A stretch of 64,000 nucleotides of DNA from the NCBI RefSeq assembly GCF_030440425.1, contig NZ_CP098023.1:1291501-1355500 (forward strand), given 5' to 3'. This document shows positions 18,656-27,969 of this stretch, one piece after another; the stretch's first letter is position 1; the number at the start of each line of letters is the position of its first letter. Source of the stretch: Microbulbifer sp. MI-G (GTDB lineage: Bacteria; Pseudomonadota; Gammaproteobacteria; Pseudomonadales; Cellvibrionaceae). Made by a program: the position numbers and the translations under genes. The notes beneath the pieces are model-generated. The model was given only the letters and a program-made list of their open reading frames with translations. It did no database searches and had not been told where the DNA came from.

Positions 18656-19285
18656 ATGGATCTGTCAGTACTTACACTCTTGGTTCCCGCCAGTTTTTTT
18701 GTCTCGGTAACCCCGGGGCTTTGTATGATGTTAGCACTCAGTTTGGGCATTACTGTGGGGGTGCGCCACACCCTCTGGATGATGGCAGGGGAGTTGGTGG
18801 GGGTGGCCCTGGTGGCGTTGGCAGCGGTGCTTGGTGCTGCGGTACTGATCATGCAGCATCCCGCAATATTCCAGGTGCTGAAATATTGTGGTGGGGCCTA
18901 CCTCGCCTGGATGGGGGTGCAAATGTGGCGCTCGCAGGGGCAACTGGCCATATTGGATGAAGCGGAACGGGGTGTCGCGTGTGCGCGGCCTTCGGCGGGA
19001 ACGCTGATGGCGCAGGGGTTTGTTACCGCTGTAGCCAATCCAAAAGGCTGGGCTTTCTTTATGGCTCTGTTGCCGCCCTTTATTAACCAGAGCAAACCAC
19101 TGGCGCCGCAACTTTCGGTGTTGGTCGCCACCATACTGCTGCTGGAAACCCTGTGTTTACTGATTTACGCTGGGGGTGGCCAGGTGCTCAGTCGACTGCT
19201 GGCGCGAGCTGAAAATGTGCGCCTGATTAACCGCGTTTCTGGTAGCTTGATGTTGCTGGTTGGAATCTGGTTGGCGCTATCCTGA
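18656..19285 (+). CDS. LysE/RhtB-family amino acid exporter
   Basis: The 209-residue membrane protein has about six hydrophobic segments and the family N-terminus, VTPGLCMMLALSLGITVG. Members export homoserine, threonine, lysine or other amino acids; the substrate here is unknown. The ATG at 18656 has AGGGAA just upstream, made by the chromosomal side of the IS junction. The insertion lies only 12 bp upstream, so any promoter now has to come from the element or from read-through. Confidence 0.87.
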   Translation: MDLSVLTLLVPASFFVSVTPGLCMMLALSLGITVGVRHTLWMMAGELVGVALVALAAVLGAAVLIMQHPAIFQVLKYCGGAYLAWMGVQMWRSQGQLAILDEAERGVACARPSAGTLMAQGFVTAVANPKGWAFFMALLPPFINQSKPLAPQLSVLVATILLLETLCLLIYAGGGQVLSRLLARAENVRLINRVSGSLMLLVGIWLALS

Positions 19286-19325
19286 GTCAGGCTGCCACAG
19301 ATTGATGAATTTTGGAGACATTTCG

Positions 19326-19778
19326 ATGATCAGAGACGCTGTGCCTGCATTGCTTACCCTGTTATTGGTGTTGGCAGTGAGTGCTTGCGGGCAACCCAAG
19401 GAGGAGCAGGCCGTGGAGAAGGAGCCCCAGATTGCCGAAGATCCTGCCCAGGCGGAGGTGGCTGCAAAGCCTACTGTGCCGGATCCCGGAGTCCTGGTGT
19501 GGGTGTATCGTGCAAGTGGTCGCAAGCAATGCGAGGGCGGCGGTATGACAATGCAGCAGAGCCTGGCGAGGCTGCAGGAAAATGGTGTAATGGTGCAGGC
19601 GTCCCGCTGTGGCATGCGCACCGATAGAATGTACCCCTCGATGTGTGGTGCGCCTACGGGAGATATACTGCTGCACCAAGTCAGTATGGATGCCCTGGAG
19701 GCCACTCTGGAACTGGGCTACAACCCGGCCGAGCAGGTGCAATACCAGACTGTCGAGTGCCGGGACAATAGCGCTTAG
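19326..19778 (+). CDS. Small putative lipoprotein, function unknown
   Basis: The 150-residue protein starts with a lipoprotein signal peptide, the lipobox ending VSAC about 20 residues in, followed by a charged low-complexity segment rich in Glu, Ala and Pro. The C-terminal part has four cysteines (KQCEGG, SRCGM, SMCGAP, VECRD) that could form two disulfides in the periplasm. No known family is recognised. The ATG at 19326 is preferred over upstream codons because the signal peptide begins there and GGAG lies upstream. Confidence 0.75.
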   Translation: MIRDAVPALLTLLLVLAVSACGQPKEEQAVEKEPQIAEDPAQAEVAAKPTVPDPGVLVWVYRASGRKQCEGGGMTMQQSLARLQENGVMVQASRCGMRTDRMYPSMCGAPTGDILLHQVSMDALEATLELGYNPAEQVQYQTVECRDNSA

Positions 19779-20345
19779 GTTTTGAGTGTCCTAGCAGATA
19801 CAAAAATGGGGGGCAAGTTGCAAGTTCGTCATCTAACTGTTCCCGATGGCTTATGGCACATTTTGCGGGGTACTTATAACAGTCTACTTTGGAGAAATGG
19901 CAAAGGGCTCCGACTGTGCCGCAAGCCGGTTCATCACTTGGCGGTTTGGTTTGGGGACAGCTTTGTCAGGCCGAAAGGGTTGTGGTAATAGCACGGCGAA
20001 TAGGTGTCTCTGTGCTATGGACAATGCCTCTGTATTTTCTACCACATGCACGTGAGCGCTTCCCAGACTGGACAATAAAACCTCAACAGCACAGCCTGTA
20101 AACCGGTATTTGGGAGTAGTCGGTTGCTTCAGGTCCGGACTGTCTTTGCAGAGCTTGCACAACCTTGCGCAATAGCAGGCAGTTGTGCCGGTAGCGAGCT
20201 TGGTAAAGTGCAATTTCGCTGACGGTGCCTGGTCGGGCTGAAGGATGTGCCAGGGACCCTTCCGAGCCGCCGCTTGACTGGCAGAGCCCTTATGGCTGGG
20301 GTAGAATGCGCGCCGTTTTTTATTTTGCCGGAACACCGAGAGTTC
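19779..20345. other. Intergenic region before prfB
   Basis: About 570 bases without a convincing gene on either strand. Several short frames exist but have no ribosome sites, recognisable domains or plausible composition. A TAGAAT at 20302-20307 may be the prfB -10 element; the nearest TTGACT (20274-20279) is 22 bp away, too far for a standard promoter. Confidence 0.4.
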
Positions 20346-21441
20346 ATGGAAATCAATCCCTTCCTCAATCAATTGAATGACCTCGAAGAGCGCACCGATG
20401 TTCTCAGGGGGTATCTTTGACTATGCCAGCAAGAAAGAACGCCTGACCGAGGTCGAACTGGAGCTGGCAGAGCCGGGTGTCTGGGACGACCCGGACCGCG
20501 CACAGGCCCTGGGACGCGAGCGCTCTTCCCTGGAAGCTGTGGTGGCCACCATTGAAAATCTCGATTCCGGCATCTCCGATTGCCGCGAGCTGCTGGAGCT
20601 GGCGGTTGAAGAGAATGATGAGGACTCTGTGAATGAAGTCTCGGCGGAGATCGGAGGATTGCAGCAACAGCTTGGCATCCTGGAGTTCCGTCGCATGTTC
20701 TCCGGTGAGAACGATGAGAACAATGCCTATCTAGATATCCAGGCGGGGTCCGGTGGTACCGAGGCCCAGGACTGGGCGGAAATGCTGTTGCGCATGTATT
20801 TACGCTGGGGGGAATCTCACGGTTTCAAGGCCACCCTGGAAGAGGTGTCCGCCGGTGAAGTGGCGGGTATCAAGAGCGCCACTGTGCATTTCTCCGGGGA
20901 TCATGCCTTTGGCTGGCTGCGCACCGAAACCGGTGTGCACCGCCTAGTGCGCAAATCCCCTTTTGATTCAGGTAACCGCCGCCATACTTCTTTTTCTTCC
21001 GTGTTTGTGTCCCCCGAAATTGAAGACAACATCGAGATTGAAATCGATAAATCCCAGGTCCGTGAAGATACCTACCGCGCATCCGGTGCCGGCGGCCAGC
21101 ATGTCAATAAAACCGACTCCGCGGTACGCTTGACGCATACGGAATCCGGTATCGTGGTGCAGTGCCAGAGCGAGCGTTCCCAGCACCAGAATCGCGACAA
21201 GGCCTGGAAGATGTTGCGCGCAAAAATGTACGAGCAAGCAATGCTAAAGCGCAATGCGGAAAAACAGGCCATGGAAGACAGCAAGGCCGATATCGGCTGG
21301 GGCAGCCAGATTCGCTCCTATGTTCTGGATGATCAGCGCATCAAAGACCTGCGTACCAGCGTCCAAACCAGTAACTGCCAGGCAGTACTGGACGGAGATC
21401 TGGACCAGTTTATCGAAGCCAGCCTGAAAGCCGGCCTCTGA
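20346..21441 (+). CDS. prfB: Peptide chain release factor 2 (programmed +1 frameshift)
   Basis: RF2 ends translation at UGA and UAA. The gene starts with ATG at 20346 and meets an in-frame TGA at 20418-20420 after 24 codons. Skipping the T at 20418 joins the main frame (20419-21441), giving a 364-residue product. The GGQ catalytic loop (GAGGQHVNK) and the SPF stop-codon recognition motif (RKSPFDSG) are both present. The stop codon inside the gene is the well-known autoregulatory device: low RF2 favours frameshifting. lysS follows 72 bp downstream, as in E. coli. Confidence 0.97.
20406..20420 (+). promoter_or_regulatory. prfB +1 frameshift site
   Basis: The classical arrangement is visible: an internal Shine-Dalgarno AGGGGG (20406-20411), three bases, then CTT TGA C. 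The ribosome slips from CTT to TTT when termination at TGA is slow. Confidence 0.97.
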
Positions 21442-21513
21442 TTCAAAGTCTCCATCTTCACCGTGCCCTTCGGCGATGGGGGGCAAATTCACTCACATAA
21501 CTGATAGACCACC

Positions 21514-22998
21514 ATGACTGATTTCCAGCAAGACGAAAACAAACTGATTGCCGAGCGCCGCACCAAGCTCTCCGCTCTGCGAGAGAAGGGCAACGCTTTC
21601 CCCAACAGTTTTCGCCGCGAGAACCTCGCTGCCGACCTGCAAGCTGAATTCGGCAATAAACAGAAAGAGGAGCTGGAAGAGCTGGGTAAAAGCGCATGCG
21701 TAGCTGGGCGTATCCTGGCGAAACGCGGTCCCTTTATGGTAATCCAGGATGTGTCCGACCGCATCCAGTTGTATGCGGACAAAGCGGCACAGAAAGACAT
21801 TAAAGCGCGTTTCGGTGCCTGGGATATCGGTGATATCGTCGGTGTAAAAGGCACATTGCACAAATCTGGTAAAGGCGATCTCTACGTCAACTGCGAAGAG
21901 TACACTCTGCTCACCAAGGCGCTGCGCCCACTGCCGGAAAAATTCCACGGTATTGCCGATCAGGAGTTGCGATACCGGCAGCGCTATGTGGACTTGATCG
22001 CCACACCGGAATCCCGCGAGCTTTTCCGCCTGCGCTCTCGGGTGATTGATTACATCCGTCAGTTTATGAATAGCCAGCAGTTTATGGAGGTGGAAACTCC
22101 CATGCTGCAGGTGATTCCCGGCGGTGCCACTGCACGTCCCTTTGTAACGCATCACAATGCGCTGGATATCGACATGTATCTGCGCATTGCTCCGGAGTTA
22201 TATCTGAAGCGCCTAGTGGTGGGCGGTTTCGAGCGGGTTTATGAAATCAACCGCAATTTCCGCAACGAGGGGCTGTCTACTCGCCACAACCCCGAGTTCA
22301 CCATGCTTGAGTTTTACCAGGCCTACGCGGACTACAACGACCTGATGGATCTCACAGAAAAGATGCTGCGCGGCATTTGCGAGGAGGTACTGAATACAAC
22401 CACGCTGGAGTATCAGGGCCGCAGCTACGACTTTTCCCTGCCGTTTGCCCGTCGATCTGTGTTTGATTCCATCCTGCATTTCAATCCGGAGCTGACTGCG
22501 AGGGATATTGATAATATCGAATCCGCTCGCACTCTCGCGGAGAAACTCGATATTCCGCTCAAAGACAGCTGGGGCTTGGGCAAGGTGCAGATCGAAATTT
22601 TTGAGAAAACTGTGGAGCATCGGCTCGACCAGCCTACCTTTATTACCGAATACCCTACCGAGGTTTCTCCGCTGGCGCGTCGCAATGACGATAATCCCTT
22701 CGTGGCCGACCGCTTTGAATTTTTTGTGGGAGGCCGTGAAATCGCCAATGGTTTTTCTGAGTTGAATGATCCGGAAGATCAGGCAGAGCGCTTCAGGGCT
22801 CAGGTGGTTGAGAAGGAAGCGGGTGATGATGAGGCCATGCACTATGATGCCGATTACATACGCGCCCTGGAGTACGGCCTGCCGCCTACTGCTGGCGAGG
22901 GTATTGGTATCGACCGTCTGGTGATGCTGTTGACCAACACCCCGTCTATTCGCGATGTGTTGCTGTTCCCACATATGCGCCCGGAAGCCAGTGACTGA
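21514..22998 (+). CDS. lysS: Lysyl-tRNA synthetase, class II
   Basis: LysS charges tRNA-Lys. It has an N-terminal OB-fold anticodon-binding domain (about 60-150, with [12 protein letters not shown]) and the class II catalytic core. Motif 2 is [18 protein letters not shown] near residue 249, and motif 3 is [10 protein letters not shown] near the C-terminus. The length of 494 residues is close to E. coli LysS. It is probably co-transcribed with prfB and ended by the strong terminator at 23030. Confidence 0.97.
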   Translation: MTDFQQDENKLIAERRTKLSALREKGNAFPNSFRRENLAADLQAEFGNKQKEELEELGKSACVAGRILAKRGPFMVIQDVSDRIQLYADKAAQKDIKARFGAWDIGDIVGVKGTLHKSGKGDLYVNCEEYTLLTKALRPLPEKFHGIADQELRYRQRYVDLIATPESRELFRLRSRVIDYIRQFMNSQQFMEVETPMLQVIPGGATARPFVTHHNALDIDMYLRIAPELYLKRLVVGGFERVYEINRNFRNEGLSTRHNPEFTMLEFYQAYADYNDLMDLTEKMLRGICEEVLNTTTLEYQGRSYDFSLPFARRSVFDSILHFNPELTARDIDNIESARTLAEKLDIPLKDSWGLGKVQIEIFEKTVEHRLDQPTFITEYPTEVSPLARRNDDNPFVADRFEFFVGGREIANGFSELNDPEDQAERFRAQVVEKEAGDDEAMHYDADYIRALEYGLPPTAGEGIGIDRLVMLLTNTPSIRDVLLFPHMRPEASD

Positions 22999-23630
22999 TT
23001 GACCTGGGCACTGGTTGCGGTGCGTATCGCCGCCGCGTGAGTGGTCCACGCGGCGGGATTTTCTTTTTGCCGCCCTGACTACCGCCACGTCGATCTTCCT
23101 AAGCGTCCTGTGTAGCTGCTGTTATTTTCCCTTTGAGCCGGGCCCGGTTGGTGTCGGAGGGATCCTAGGGGGAGTTCTGGGTGGCCACCTCCCTGCATTT
23201 TGTGTAACAGTATCGATTATTCCACTGTGCTGCCCGACGGAAAATTAACTTATGCTATCTCCCAGCACGCCCCTTATAATGCGTTAACTTGACGCTGTTA
23301 AATTGGTAAAGCCGACTTTGATCTGTTTACCAATTCAAAGGCTATGCTCATACAATAGTCGTATTATTCAACTCATTCAGCTCAATTCCAAACTCCATTG
23401 TGAAGAGCTGGGCATAAGTAATTTTGATAACTTCCGCTAAGCATGCTTCCCGTTTGCCTGGAACAAATTTCCCTCGCCACATTCTTTACTCTAGGGCGGG
23501 ACAGTACTTCTTACTCCTTGATTCAACCGGCAGCAGCGATCCGGGAAGCCTGGGTTACACTTACGGCTCGATAACACCTGAGTTCTCACCGGCAACGGGT
23601 GTCGTCCAACGGGGGTTATGTACCACGTTA
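22999..23630. other. Intergenic region between lysS and lpxR
   Basis: After the lysS terminator (23030-23067) there are about 560 bases with no convincing gene on either strand. Composition becomes richer in A and T towards lpxR. No repeats or RNA gene were recognised. Confidence 0.4.
23030..23067 (+). terminator. Rho-independent terminator of prfB-lysS
   Basis: A perfect 10-bp GC-rich stem (CCGCCGCGTG with CACGCGGCGG) has a 7-base loop and is followed by a T-rich tract (ATTTTCTTTTT). It lies 32 bp after the lysS stop. Confidence 0.93.
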
Positions 23631-24641
23631 TTACCAGTGGTAAGTCAGTGCCAATGAGCCGTAGTGATCGGGGACCTGTTGTACATCATAGGAATCTGAA
23701 ACAGCACTTAGCGTAAAATTAACGGTAAATTGGTAAAGTTGAATGGCCCCGCCTGCTGTTGCAACGCTTTGATATTGCTGCAACTTAACTGAGTGACTAT
23801 TGCTGAAGGTATTGCCATTGAGGGTGATATCATGAATAACATAATTACCCATACAGGTGACAAATAAATGCCAATCCCCGTGTTTTGGCAACATGGCCGG
23901 ATTCATATTGGCGGCTGGATTCACCGAGGTGTTCAGGAAGCTGTTGGCCAGTCCCGAACCTATGCGCCACCCGAAACCCAGGCCAAAATCAGTTTTTCGG
24001 TTGCCCACTCCCCCTTGGGCAAGGGCGATAAAATCCATCTCGTGACCACTGCCAATGGCGGTACTGGCGAGGCGCCAGACCCGTTCGACCTCCAGCCGGA
24101 AAATCGGCTCGGTTTGGAGTTGATTTTTCCATCCTTTGGGGGCATTGGCTCCGATAAGGCTGTGAGCGGCTTTTTGCGACTGTTTGGCTAGAGAAGGCGG
24201 ACCAACAAAACCCAGCAGCAGACTCAGGCGATCGTTGATAAAGTGGTTTCCAGCAAACATATTGCCCTGCCAGTAGAGTAGGCCCGCATAGGGCCTGTCC
24301 TCCGTATTAAGAGCACTTCTGGAGGTGTGGTCAGGTGTGTACATTTCCTGCATTATCTTATAGGAAATTGCCCGCTGTTTGTTTTTCATGGTGGCGATAG
24401 GCGTATTGCGGGTTATACGATGAATCCAGTTGGGAATATTCTCGTCGTTAAAGCCTTCCTTGCCTATACTGTAGCCCCAGGTATAAGAAAAGCCATTGGT
24501 ATAGTCACCATCGTCGTTTACCCAAAAATCATTTTCCCAGTTATAGGACCACAGGTTTGCACTTTGTTCGTCATTGGCGTGATTGTGTAGTGAATAAACT
24601 AAAAGGCAGGTCGCTAAAACCGACAATAAAAATCGTATCAT
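23631..24641 (-). CDS. LpxR-family lipid A 3'-O-deacylase (DUF2219)
   Basis: LpxR-type outer-membrane beta-barrels remove the 3'-acyloxyacyl chain from lipid A and so remodel the outer leaflet. The 336-residue protein has a signal peptide, then the family-defining N-terminal segment NWENDFWVNDDGDYTNGFS. It continues with alternating aromatic strands, the EDRPYAGLLYW element and a C-terminal aromatic strand ending in YHW, as expected for a barrel. The Asn/Asp pair near the mature N-terminus matches the catalytic region known from Salmonella LpxR. It stands alone, in AT-richer DNA than its neighbours. Confidence 0.82.
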   Translation of the reverse strand: MIRFLLSVLATCLLVYSLHNHANDEQSANLWSYNWENDFWVNDDGDYTNGFSYTWGYSIGKEGFNDENIPNWIHRITRNTPIATMKNKQRAISYKIMQEMYTPDHTSRSALNTEDRPYAGLLYWQGNMFAGNHFINDRLSLLLGFVGPPSLAKQSQKAAHSLIGANAPKGWKNQLQTEPIFRLEVERVWRLASTAIGSGHEMDFIALAQGGVGNRKTDFGLGFGWRIGSGLANSFLNTSVNPAANMNPAMLPKHGDWHLFVTCMGNYVIHDITLNGNTFSNSHSVKLQQYQSVATAGGAIQLYQFTVNFTLSAVSDSYDVQQVPDHYGSLALTYHW

Positions 24642-24882
24642 AGGGCGCTCTAACCTATCGCCTAAATCATGATTAATGGGAATGTAGTAACAGCGCAGGA
24701 GCGGTTCTTCTATGAAGTATAGATAAACCGTGATAAATCACATCGACGATTATTGCTCAGCGAATAAGTTATCCCTGTGTTGTGAATACATATGAATGAG
24801 TTTTTGACAGTTCTGATATAGAAATGCATATCAGAAATAAATATGTATTATTGCTTTAGTGAGGACTGGATTTGGGTTTTTC

Positions 24883-25500
24883 TCAACTCAGCAGAATAAG
24901 GTGATTGGGTAGTCCGTCTTTTACTTTGCTGGCGGGAGCGACATCATGAAGCAATTCTCCACACAGGGCAATACACTGTAGAAGAGCCTCTCCAGCTTTG
25001 CCCCGCTTGATTTCACGAATAAAGGTTTCAACGATTGCCTGCCAGTTTTCATTGGTAATCTGTTGTGCGAGACCTCGGTCTGCCAGTATTTCTACATATT
25101 GCTCTGCCTCGCACACAAAAATTAAAAGCCCGAGTTGATTTCGCGTGCTGTGTAATTCCTGCTCGAGAAACTGTCGCCGGGCAAGATTTGAAGCCCGCCA
25201 GTACTTTATTTTCCTGGGAACCAGTTTCATGGTAATGCGTCTCCAGCGAAATAGGATGGCCAGGGCGATAAAAAAAATCCACTGGATCATAAAGGCCTGT
25301 TGGAAGTTGATCCACCAGGGAAGAAATTGAAGGAGAGGAGAGAGCAATAGTGCCAGGAAAGCGGCCCACAGCGTGGAAATGTATAAGTAATTATCTGCCT
25401 TTTGTGCCACCACTGCTATCACTACGGCATCGGTGTGTGATTCAACTCCCTTGATTGCTTCGACAACTTGGCGCTGATAGCTGTTGCTGAGCATTACCAT
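24883..25500 (-). CDS. TPM-domain membrane protein (second TPM gene)
   Basis: This 205-residue protein has two membrane segments (about 40-62 and 68-85) and a C-terminal TPM-like domain ending LPNHLILLS. It overlaps the end of the upstream TPM gene by 7 bp. The pattern lemA, secreted TPM protein, shorter TPM protein is common in proteobacteria, and this one would be the third member. TPM domains occur in phosphatase-like proteins and photosystem II repair factors; the bacterial role is uncertain. Confidence 0.75.
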   Translation of the reverse strand: MVMLSNSYQRQVVEAIKGVESHTDAVVIAVVAQKADNYLYISTLWAAFLALLLSPLLQFLPWWINFQQAFMIQWIFFIALAILFRWRRITMKLVPRKIKYWRASNLARRQFLEQELHSTRNQLGLLIFVCEAEQYVEILADRGLAQQITNENWQAIVETFIREIKRGKAGEALLQCIALCGELLHDVAPASKVKDGLPNHLILLS

Positions 25501-26240
25501 CCTCCCGATGCGCCCCCACCACCGAAACCGCCGTCACCTCCGCTAAATCTGTCCCCGGAACGCTGGCTGGGATAACCACTCCCAAAACCGCCGCTGCCAT
25601 AGTAGCCGCCAAAGCGCCCGCGCTTGTAGCCAGGCCCGTGTATCGGCGAACTGAGTATCGAAGTGCCGAACAGTTGCAGCATGATTAGAATCAGGAGTAG
25701 CCCGAGCAAAATTGTCATGCGCCGGTCTTTCTTGGTCTCCAGAGGCGCGGTCACATACTCATTCTTGGTGGCCGCGATAATGGATTGCACTCCGACGTTA
25801 ATCCCTCCGGCAAAGTCGCCGCTTTGAAACATCGGCAGCACTTTGGTCTGAATAATGTTGGCGGCCAGGGCCTTGGTAAGGGTGGACTCCAGTCCATCAC
25901 CAACTTCAATACAGACTTTACGCTCCCTGGGGGCCACTAAAAACAGCACCCCGTTGTGTTTCCCTTTGTGTCCCAGTTTCCAGTGACGGGCCAACTGATG
26001 GGCGTATTCCTCTATGGTGATTCCATGCAGCTCTGGCAGGATGGCAACCACCAGTTGGTTGCTGTTGTCGGATTCGTATTGCTGGATCAGCTCAGTCAGT
26101 TGGTATCGCTCATCAGCAGCCAGCAATTTGGCCCTGTCCACGACGTGACCGGATAGTGGGGGATAATAGATATCCGCCTGTGCCGCCAGAGTGAAGAGCA
26201 GTGCCATTACGGAGAGGGTGACTGGACCGGAGCCATTCAT
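25494..26240 (-). CDS. YgcG-type TPM-domain protein, secreted/membrane anchored
   Basis: The 248-residue protein has a signal peptide (residues 1-22, ending AAQA), a TPM domain (from YYPPLSGHVVDRAKLL to about residue 170 with VAPRERKVCIEVGDGLE), a membrane segment near 175-192, and a Gly/Ser-rich tail ending GGGGASGGW. This layout is typical of YgcG. The ATG at 26240 is chosen because the signal peptide starts there. The frame is open further upstream but overlaps the degenerate lemA. The glycine-rich tail is a normal feature of the family. Confidence 0.8.
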   Translation of the reverse strand: MNGSGPVTLSVMALLFTLAAQADIYYPPLSGHVVDRAKLLAADERYQLTELIQQYESDNSNQLVVAILPELHGITIEEYAHQLARHWKLGHKGKHNGVLFLVAPRERKVCIEVGDGLESTLTKALAANIIQTKVLPMFQSGDFAGGINVGVQSIIAATKNEYVTAPLETKKDRRMTILLGLLLILIMLQLFGTSILSSPIHGPGYKRGRFGGYYGSGGFGSGYPSQRSGDRFSGGDGGFGGGGASGGW

Positions 26241-26356
26241 TGTGTGATTGGACACCCCCTGGCTTGCCCTCGGGTTGTCAGGAAGCTCTTCCCTTGTGAC
26301 AGACCGCTTAAGCATCGGTGGTGCCAGCCATGTCCTGAGGTGGTACACTTTTTCCA

Positions 26357-26872
26357 ATTGTAGTGCTCGGCAATCTGGATATAATTCCGCCTCGTCACCT
26401 TGATCCAAAACGCCGTGTCCTCAAATGGGGGTTGCTGACTGAAGTACGACGGACTCACATTGGCGCTGAGATAGCGATTTAACGCCAATATTAAGTAGAT
26501 CAGGGCATATACTAGGCGGGCCTGAACGACATCAAACTGCGGTTGTTTGGCGAGGTGATTGAGCAGGTTGATCTCAAATTGCTGGGTGCTGGATTTTTCG
26601 CCGGCTTCGATAACGACCCGACGGGCCTTGTGCCCGCCCTTCGCGTAAGCCTGTACAGTTTTAACAGGGCTGGGTATCTGCTCTGAGCAGCGCTGGTACG
26701 GGTTTTTTACCCGGACCCAGAGTACTACCGGCTTCTTACTCAAGAAGGTTTTGTTGATGCCACAGCCGCTAAAAACTTTCGCTAGCAGACGAGGCAGGGC
26801 GCAGTGTCTGGTTGTGGGGCTGCTGCCAGTAGCAGAGGTCATGTAGAATAGCCTTATTCTTCCATGAGCCAA
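26357..26872 (-). pseudogene. lemA: Decayed lemA
   Basis: The reverse strand keeps a long open frame whose product still shows the LemA framework but with many hallmark positions changed. A lipobox-like FSGCG near residue 37 is followed by PYQRCSEQIPSPVKTVQAYAKG, where intact LemA proteins have a QYQRRxDLIPNLVxTV-type segment. The region EDTAFWIKVTRRNYIQ corresponds to the family's E-x-T-E-x-R-I-x-x-A-R-R-x-Y. Recognisable similarity ends near 26357, and the usual C-terminus is gone. It lies directly upstream of the two TPM genes, where lemA is expected. It may be a very divergent gene rather than a dead one, but scattered loss of conserved residues favours decay. Confidence 0.65.
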
Positions 26873-26924
26873 GAATAGTCCGCCTTACCCCACTTGCTGG
26901 CGACTGCAGGAAGTTGTAGAAGAA

Positions 26925-27476
26925 ATGGCGCTAAAGGCAACAATTTTTAAGACCAATGTGCAAATTGCTGATCTGGATCGGGATTATTATGCCCGGCATC
27001 AGTTGACTTTGGCACGGCATCCATCAGAAACGGATGTGCGTATGATGGTGCGTTTACTGGCCTTCGTGCACAATGCAACGGCATCATTGACATTCACCCG
27101 AGGCCTGTCTTCAGTTGAGGATGCGGACCTTTGGCAGAAAAGCCCCAGTGGTGATATTGATCTTTGGATAGAGGTAGGTCTGCCTGCAGCAGAACGTTTG
27201 CGCAAGGCCAGCAATCGGGCCGGGCGGGTTTTGGTTTATAGCTTTGGCGGGCGTGCTGCGTTGGTGTGGTGGCGGAAACTGGGAAGCCAGCTCGCACACT
27301 TTGACAAGCTTGAAGTTTTTCACCTCTCGGCCCATAGCACAGCGCAATTAGCGGACATGGTCGAGCGCACTATGAATTTCAGCATCACCATTCAGGATGG
27401 ACATTTTTGCTTCGCAGCCCGCGATCACAGTGTGGAGTTATCCCTGGAAATCTGGAAACAGGAGCAGAGAAGTTAA
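26925..27476 (+). CDS. yaeQ: YaeQ family protein
   Basis: The 183-residue protein matches YaeQ from its first residues (MALKATIFKTNVQIADLDRD) through GLSSVEDADLW and GRVLVYSFG. YaeQ has a PD-(D/E)XK nuclease-like fold but no established activity; in E. coli it was reported to compensate for RfaH loss. The stop codon overlaps the ATG of yajQ by one base (TAATG), so the two are translationally linked. Confidence 0.92.
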   Translation: MALKATIFKTNVQIADLDRDYYARHQLTLARHPSETDVRMMVRLLAFVHNATASLTFTRGLSSVEDADLWQKSPSGDIDLWIEVGLPAAERLRKASNRAGRVLVYSFGGRAALVWWRKLGSQLAHFDKLEVFHLSAHSTAQLADMVERTMNFSITIQDGHFCFAARDHSVELSLEIWKQEQRS

Positions 27477-27958
27477 TGCCTTCATTTGACATAGTATCTG
27501 AAGTGGACAAACACCAATTGACCAATGCCGTGGATCAGGTGAACCGCACGGTGAGTAATCGCTTTGACTTCAAAGGCGTGGATGCTGAAGTGGAAATGCG
27601 TGATTTTTCCCTGATGGTGTGTGCCGAGGCCGATATTCAACTCGATCAGATGGTGGATATGCTGCGCGGTGCACTGGTGAAGTGCGATATAGACCCCCTG
27701 GCCATGCAAATCGGTGGGAGAGAGCAGTCCGGCAAGCAGATCAAGGTAGGCATAACCTTGAAAAACGGTCTCGATAAAGCGCTATCAAAGAAAATTGTGA
27801 AGCTGATCAAAGATGAAAAGCTGAAGGTACAGGCGGCCATTCAGGGTGAGCAGGTGCGGGTTACCGGCAAGAAGCGCGATGATCTGCAACGGGTCATCAC
27901 ATTGCTCAAAGGTACAGCGCTTGAGCAGCCCTTACAATTCAATAATTTCCGCGACTGA
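27476..27958 (+). CDS. yajQ: YajQ family cyclic di-GMP/nucleotide-binding protein
   Basis: The 160-residue protein carries the full YajQ signature: MPSFDIVSEVD at the start, NRFDFKG near residue 29, and VRVTGKKRDDLQ near the end. Family members bind c-di-GMP or nucleotides and in Xanthomonas and Pseudomonas modulate transcription regulators. The ATG shares a base with the yaeQ stop, and GGAG lies about 11 bases upstream inside yaeQ. Confidence 0.95.
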   Translation: MPSFDIVSEVDKHQLTNAVDQVNRTVSNRFDFKGVDAEVEMRDFSLMVCAEADIQLDQMVDMLRGALVKCDIDPLAMQIGGREQSGKQIKVGITLKNGLDKALSKKIVKLIKDEKLKVQAAIQGEQVRVTGKKRDDLQRVITLLKGTALEQPLQFNNFRD

Positions 27959-27969
27959 CAGGGGATAAC

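Noticed and set aside
24185..24201. 17-base match with 31173-31189 (TGGCTAGAGAAGGCGGA)
   Set aside because: A single match of this length is within chance for 64 kb; the flanks differ, and one copy lies inside lpxR.
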